Below the pieces are notes generated by a model. That model saw only the letters and a list, made by a program, of their open reading frames with translations, did no database searches and was not told where the DNA came from. Positions 6,482 to 8,981 of a DNA stretch of 8,981 nucleotides are shown here, piece by piece. Positions within the stretch are counted from its first letter, which is position 1. Every line of letters begins with the position of its first letter. The position numbers were made by a program, and so were the translations under genes. This DNA comes from CAIZGX01 sp039805165 (GTDB lineage Bacteria > Bacteroidota > Bacteroidia > Flavobacteriales_D > Sanyastnellaceae): positions 1 through 8,981 of the forward strand of contig JBDLUS010000059.1 in NCBI GenBank assembly GCA_039805165.1, given 5' to 3'.

Positions 6482-6907
6482 ATGTCTGAAATCATTTCAA
6501 CCGATAACGCACCGAAGCCAGTAGGCGCATACCCACACGCAAGAAGAGTGGGGAACCTTTTATTTCTTTCGGGTGTGGGTCCGCGCATTGCAGGTAGCGA
6601 TGCGAACGACACAGGAGTACCTGGATTGAAGTTAGATAAATTCGGAAATTTTATTGAATTCGATTTTGAAGCGCAATGCAGAAACGTGTTCGATAACGTA
6701 AGAGCTATTCTAGATGCCAGCGGTTCGAAGTGGGAGAACTTGGTAGACGTGACAGTGTTCTTGGTGAACATGAAGCGCGACTTTCAAACCTACAATCGCT
6801 TGTATGCTGAATACTTCAAGGACGCTAATCCCTGCAGAACAACTGTAGAGATTAACGCCCTTCCATCGCCTATTGCGATTGAGTTGAAGTGTATAGCTAC
6901 TATTTAA
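6482..6907 (+). CDS. RidA-family (YjgF/YER057c/UK114) protein, 2-aminomuconate deaminase-like
   Basis: This 141-residue cytoplasmic protein covers the whole RidA fold. Motifs include PKPVGAYPHARR at 11-22 with Y17, LLFLSGVGPR at 26-35, NVRAILDASG, VTVFLVNM, and CRTTVEINALPSPIAIELKCIA at the end. R119 and E134 correspond to the arginine that binds the substrate carboxylate and the glutamate of active RidA enzymes. RidA proteins form trimers with active sites between subunits and hydrolyse reactive enamines/imines. The PVG.YPH..R opening and the extra segment at about 37-62 (GVPGLKLDKFGNF) make it longer than the usual 125-130 residues. They resemble the 2-aminomuconate deaminase subgroup of the kynurenine/3-hydroxyanthranilate pathway; that substrate is inferred, and no other pathway gene is in the window. 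It starts 8 bases after the BNR stop with no promoter between, so read-through transcription is likely. Confidence 0.88.
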   Translation: MSEIISTDNAPKPVGAYPHARRVGNLLFLSGVGPRIAGSDANDTGVPGLKLDKFGNFIEFDFEAQCRNVFDNVRAILDASGSKWENLVDVTVFLVNMKRDFQTYNRLYAEYFKDANPCRTTVEINALPSPIAIELKCIATI

Positions 6908-7721
6908 CTTTCACACCCCAGATATCTACGCCTTGGAATTGTTGCAATTCCATTTTTATAGATCCGACTTTGATTTTTGCTTGCGCCATAATGGGCAAGT
7001 GGTGTGCGTCGTCTGTTACCCAAACGGCTAGGTCATTGGGATCTTTGAAGACGCGTCCTTTTTGAACCACCGGTGCGAAGCGCAAACATTTGAAGGTACC
7101 TGCGTCTACGCTTACCGTTTCTTTTCCGACATAGCGCATTTTCAAACGATAGATTTCATCGTCGACTAAGGTTTCAATGGTTATGATATCGCCTTGTTTA
7201 GTATTGGTGAAGTCCATTGTGCGTGCATAGAATGCAGCACTCATCATGTCTTGTACAAAAGCAGGAGCAAGGTATCCTTCGTTTTTTCTATTCTTAAATG
7301 CACGTTTGTGCTGAAAGAAAAAATAGTCTTGCATAATCATGTAGCCACCTTCATCGCAGTTGCGTTTGAATTGGTAAGGAAAAATTCCTTGCTTGTCTAC
7401 ATAGGATTCGTATTTATCTCGCACTTTGAAGAACCAGTCGAATGATCCCGAGCTGTGTCCTTCGCCCACAATGTGGTAGGTATCTCTTCCGGCGAATTTT
7501 TTATTTCCTTCTTCAACAGAAATGGTTGCAACACCCGCGTCTACCACTCCGTAGTGGATGCGATATGTCGATTTCTCTCCAGAAGTAAATGCGTAGTTAT
7601 TGATGCTGCGCAGCGCGTGCACAGGTAAATTTTCAACTTTAACTGGCGTAGGTTTAGAACTTTGGCCAAGCATGCTCAGCGCTCCCACTGACAATGCTGT
7701 AAACAAGAAAAGGTGTTTCAT
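6900..7721 (-). CDS. Exported DUF3108 protein
   Basis: The 273-residue product begins with a signal peptide (MKHLFLFTALSVGALSMLG, cleavage near QSS). Its mature part has the DUF3108 layout: FTSGEKSTYRIHYGVVDAG at about 49-67, the VEEGNKKFAGRDTYHIVGEG strand pair, FFKVRDKYESYVDK, and a final YVGKETVSVDAGTFKCLRF followed by DPNDLAVWVTDDAHHLPIMA. This lipocalin-like beta-barrel family is exported or outer-membrane associated in Bacteroidota and has no settled function. The ATG at 7721 is supported by the signal peptide; there is no Shine-Dalgarno. Its stop codon overlaps the 3' end of the RidA gene by 8 bases in a tail-to-tail arrangement. It lies 64 bases downstream of the T9SS cargo gene on the same strand and could be co-transcribed with it or use the weak promoter at 7767-7793. 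Confidence 0.88.
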   Translation of the reverse strand: MKHLFLFTALSVGALSMLGQSSKPTPVKVENLPVHALRSINNYAFTSGEKSTYRIHYGVVDAGVATISVEEGNKKFAGRDTYHIVGEGHSSGSFDWFFKVRDKYESYVDKQGIFPYQFKRNCDEGGYMIMQDYFFFQHKRAFKNRKNEGYLAPAFVQDMMSAAFYARTMDFTNTKQGDIITIETLVDDEIYRLKMRYVGKETVSVDAGTFKCLRFAPVVQKGRVFKDPNDLAVWVTDDAHHLPIMAQAKIKVGSIKMELQQFQGVDIWGVKVK

Positions 7722-7766
7722 AAAGTCGTTTTGTTTTTAGTTAACGGAACTTTCGATCCGAAATTT

Positions 7767-7793
7767 CAAACATTGGACCAAAAGTTTATTCAA
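7767..7793 (-). promoter_or_regulatory. Possible promoter of the DUF3108 gene
   Basis: The minus strand carries AATGTTTG (7774-7767), seven of eight to TAnnTTTG, with a TTG (7793-7791) 16 bases upstream, just short of the usual 17-23. The TTG lies in the last codons of the preceding gene. It is a plausible but weak internal promoter. Confidence 0.3.
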
Positions 7794-8981
7794 CCACCAC
7801 GCGCTTCACGGTGAATGAATTTTCTGTTCGGAAAATGAACTCATAAAGTCCAGGTGCAAAATCAGAAACATCAACGGAATAGCGCATACTGTTGAACTGG
7901 AAGTTCGAAATATTCTTTCCGGAAACATCTTTCACTTGTACCGAAACATTTCCAGCGTGAGCATTCAATTCAATATTCAAATCAGATGAAGTTGGATTCG
8001 GATAAAGGTTCAAACCAATCTCATTCAATGTGTAAGTATAGATATTCGTTTCGTCGATGTATCCATCGCAATCGTTGTCTATTCCATCTACTGTCTCAAC
8101 TGCTGAAGGGCTAATTGCCGGATTAGAGTCGTCGCAATCATCGTTGTTCGTAGCTGCTCCCGTTGGCACAGTGCACGAATAAAGAACAACACCTGCACCA
8201 TATCCATCGCCATCAATGTCCATGTAGTACGCTTGTCCCAATCCTTCGTCAATGGCACCGTTGCAGTTATCATCAATGTCGTTACAAAACTCTGTTGCAT
8301 TTGGATTCATACCACTGTTGTTATCGTCACAGTCGCCCGCGCAAGCCGAGTATCCATCGCCATCTGCATCGAATCCTTCGTCTACAATTCCATCACAGTT
8401 GTCGTCAAGATTGTTGCACAATTCCATTGCGCCCGGATAAGACAATGCATTACCGTCGTTACAGTCATCGACACATGAGAAGTAACCATCACCGTCTAAA
8501 TCGGCATTGGTTGTAATGAATGAACTATTATCGTTGCAGTCGTTTCCGTTTGTAACAAAACCTGAAGGAATTTCACAACCTGTTGCCATCGTTTGCGGAT
8601 CGCCAAATCCATCACCGTCGGCATCAGCGTAGTATTCAATTTGGTTAGATACGGTTACAGCGCTGGTCCAAGTAACACTGTCGTTCGCTGTTCCGTTTGT
8701 TACCACAAGGGTTACGTCGTATACACCAGGAGTTGTATACATCACATACGGATTCTGCAGTGTAGAAGAACTTGGTACACCGCCTGGGAATGACCAGTTC
8801 CATGTAGTCGGATTGTTGTTAGTATTGTCTACAAAGTGCACAGGGTAATTCACGCAAGAAACATTGTTGAATGTTGCATTTGCGGCAATGTATTGAAGAG
8901 GCATACATGGTCCAATTTCCGTAAGCACGTTGTGTATGTATACATTTAATGCTTCGTCGAATGCGGCAATACATACTTCAT
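7786..8981 (-). CDS. T9SS cargo protein with PKD domain and MopE-like metal-binding repeats, C-terminal part
   Basis: The frame is open from the right edge (EVCIAAFDEALNVYIHNV...) to the TAA at 7788-7786: 397 codons, N-terminus missing. A GTG at 8928 could serve as a start, but no signal peptide follows it and the frame continues without a stop to the edge, so the gene is truncated. A PKD domain spans about residues 34-113 (NWSFPGG, TPGVYDVTLVVTN). About 115-300 holds four repeats of the putative metal-binding MopE type, centred on DADGDGFGD (119), DLDGDGYFS (160), DADGDGYSA (204) and DIDGDGYGA (254). They are accompanied by cysteine-bearing C.DDNC.G..DEG segments that would bind Ca2+ in the manner of thrombospondin type 3 repeats. 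The end (LYPNP at 325-329 to KRVVVE) is a T9SS type A sorting domain. The missing N-terminal part probably holds the functional module, for example a protease or adhesin domain; that is a guess. Confidence 0.9.
   Translation of the reverse strand, partial: EVCIAAFDEALNVYIHNVLTEIGPCMPLQYIAANATFNNVSCVNYPVHFVDNTNNNPTTWNWSFPGGVPSSSTLQNPYVMYTTPGVYDVTLVVTNGTANDSVTWTSAVTVSNQIEYYADADGDGFGDPQTMATGCEIPSGFVTNGNDCNDNSSFITTNADLDGDGYFSCVDDCNDGNALSYPGAMELCNNLDDNCDGIVDEGFDADGDGYSACAGDCDDNNSGMNPNATEFCNDIDDNCNGAIDEGLGQAYYMDIDGDGYGAGVVLYSCTVPTGAATNNDDCDDSNPAISPSAVETVDGIDNDCDGYIDETNIYTYTLNEIGLNLYPNPTSSDLNIELNAHAGNVSVQVKDVSGKNISNFQFNSMRYSVDVSDFAPGLYEFIFRTENSFTVKRVVVE

Noticed and set aside
8163..8516. 117-codon plus-strand frame rich in His/Arg/Cys
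   Set aside because: It is the antisense of the Asp/Gly/Cys-rich MopE-like repeats; the odd composition follows from the GAT/GAC and TGC codons read backwards.

Overview
The window reads as chromosomal DNA of a Bacteroidota bacterium, probably in the Flavobacteriia/Cytophagia range; a genus cannot be named from it. The evidence is three-fold. Two proteins end in type IX secretion (T9SS) C-terminal sorting domains. Several intergenic sites match the Bacteroidota promoter -7 box TAnnTTTG. The genes lack Shine-Dalgarno sequences. Most genes encode exported proteins with signal peptides.

Layout, left to right. 1-784 (minus): N-terminal part of an exported NHL-repeat beta-propeller protein, running off the left edge. 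785-1166: a 382-base intergenic stretch with back-to-back palindromes, a 47-codon open frame without a start, and a convincing candidate small RNA on the minus strand (about 1047-1128) with its own promoter and terminator. 1167-1883 (plus): an AT-rich Abi-like protein with a HEPN-type RNxxNH motif, probably phage defence or toxin-like. 1884-2000: a convergent spacer made almost entirely of short repeats. 2001-3617 (minus): an exported protein of about 20 MORN_2 repeats. 3618-3713: a divergent promoter region. 3714-6473 (plus): a large secreted BNR/sortilin-type beta-propeller with a T9SS tail. 6482-6907 (plus): a RidA-family protein resembling 2-aminomuconate deaminase. 6900-7721 (minus): an exported DUF3108 protein whose stop overlaps that of the RidA gene. 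7786-8981 (minus): the C-terminal part of a T9SS cargo protein with a PKD domain and four DxDxDG (MopE-like) calcium/metal-binding repeats, open to the right edge.

The genes do not form one pathway. The exported proteins fit the surface and secretome biology of a gliding or particle-associated Bacteroidota. RidA is a cytoplasmic metabolic enzyme that sits 8 bases after the large secreted protein. The most unusual part is 868-2003. There an AT-rich HEPN/Abi gene and a divergent structured small RNA sit between two copies of a two-part direct repeat, and the right copy supplies the Abi stop codon. This looks like a small inserted or recombining defence-type island, and the RNA may regulate the HEPN protein. 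That link is inference.
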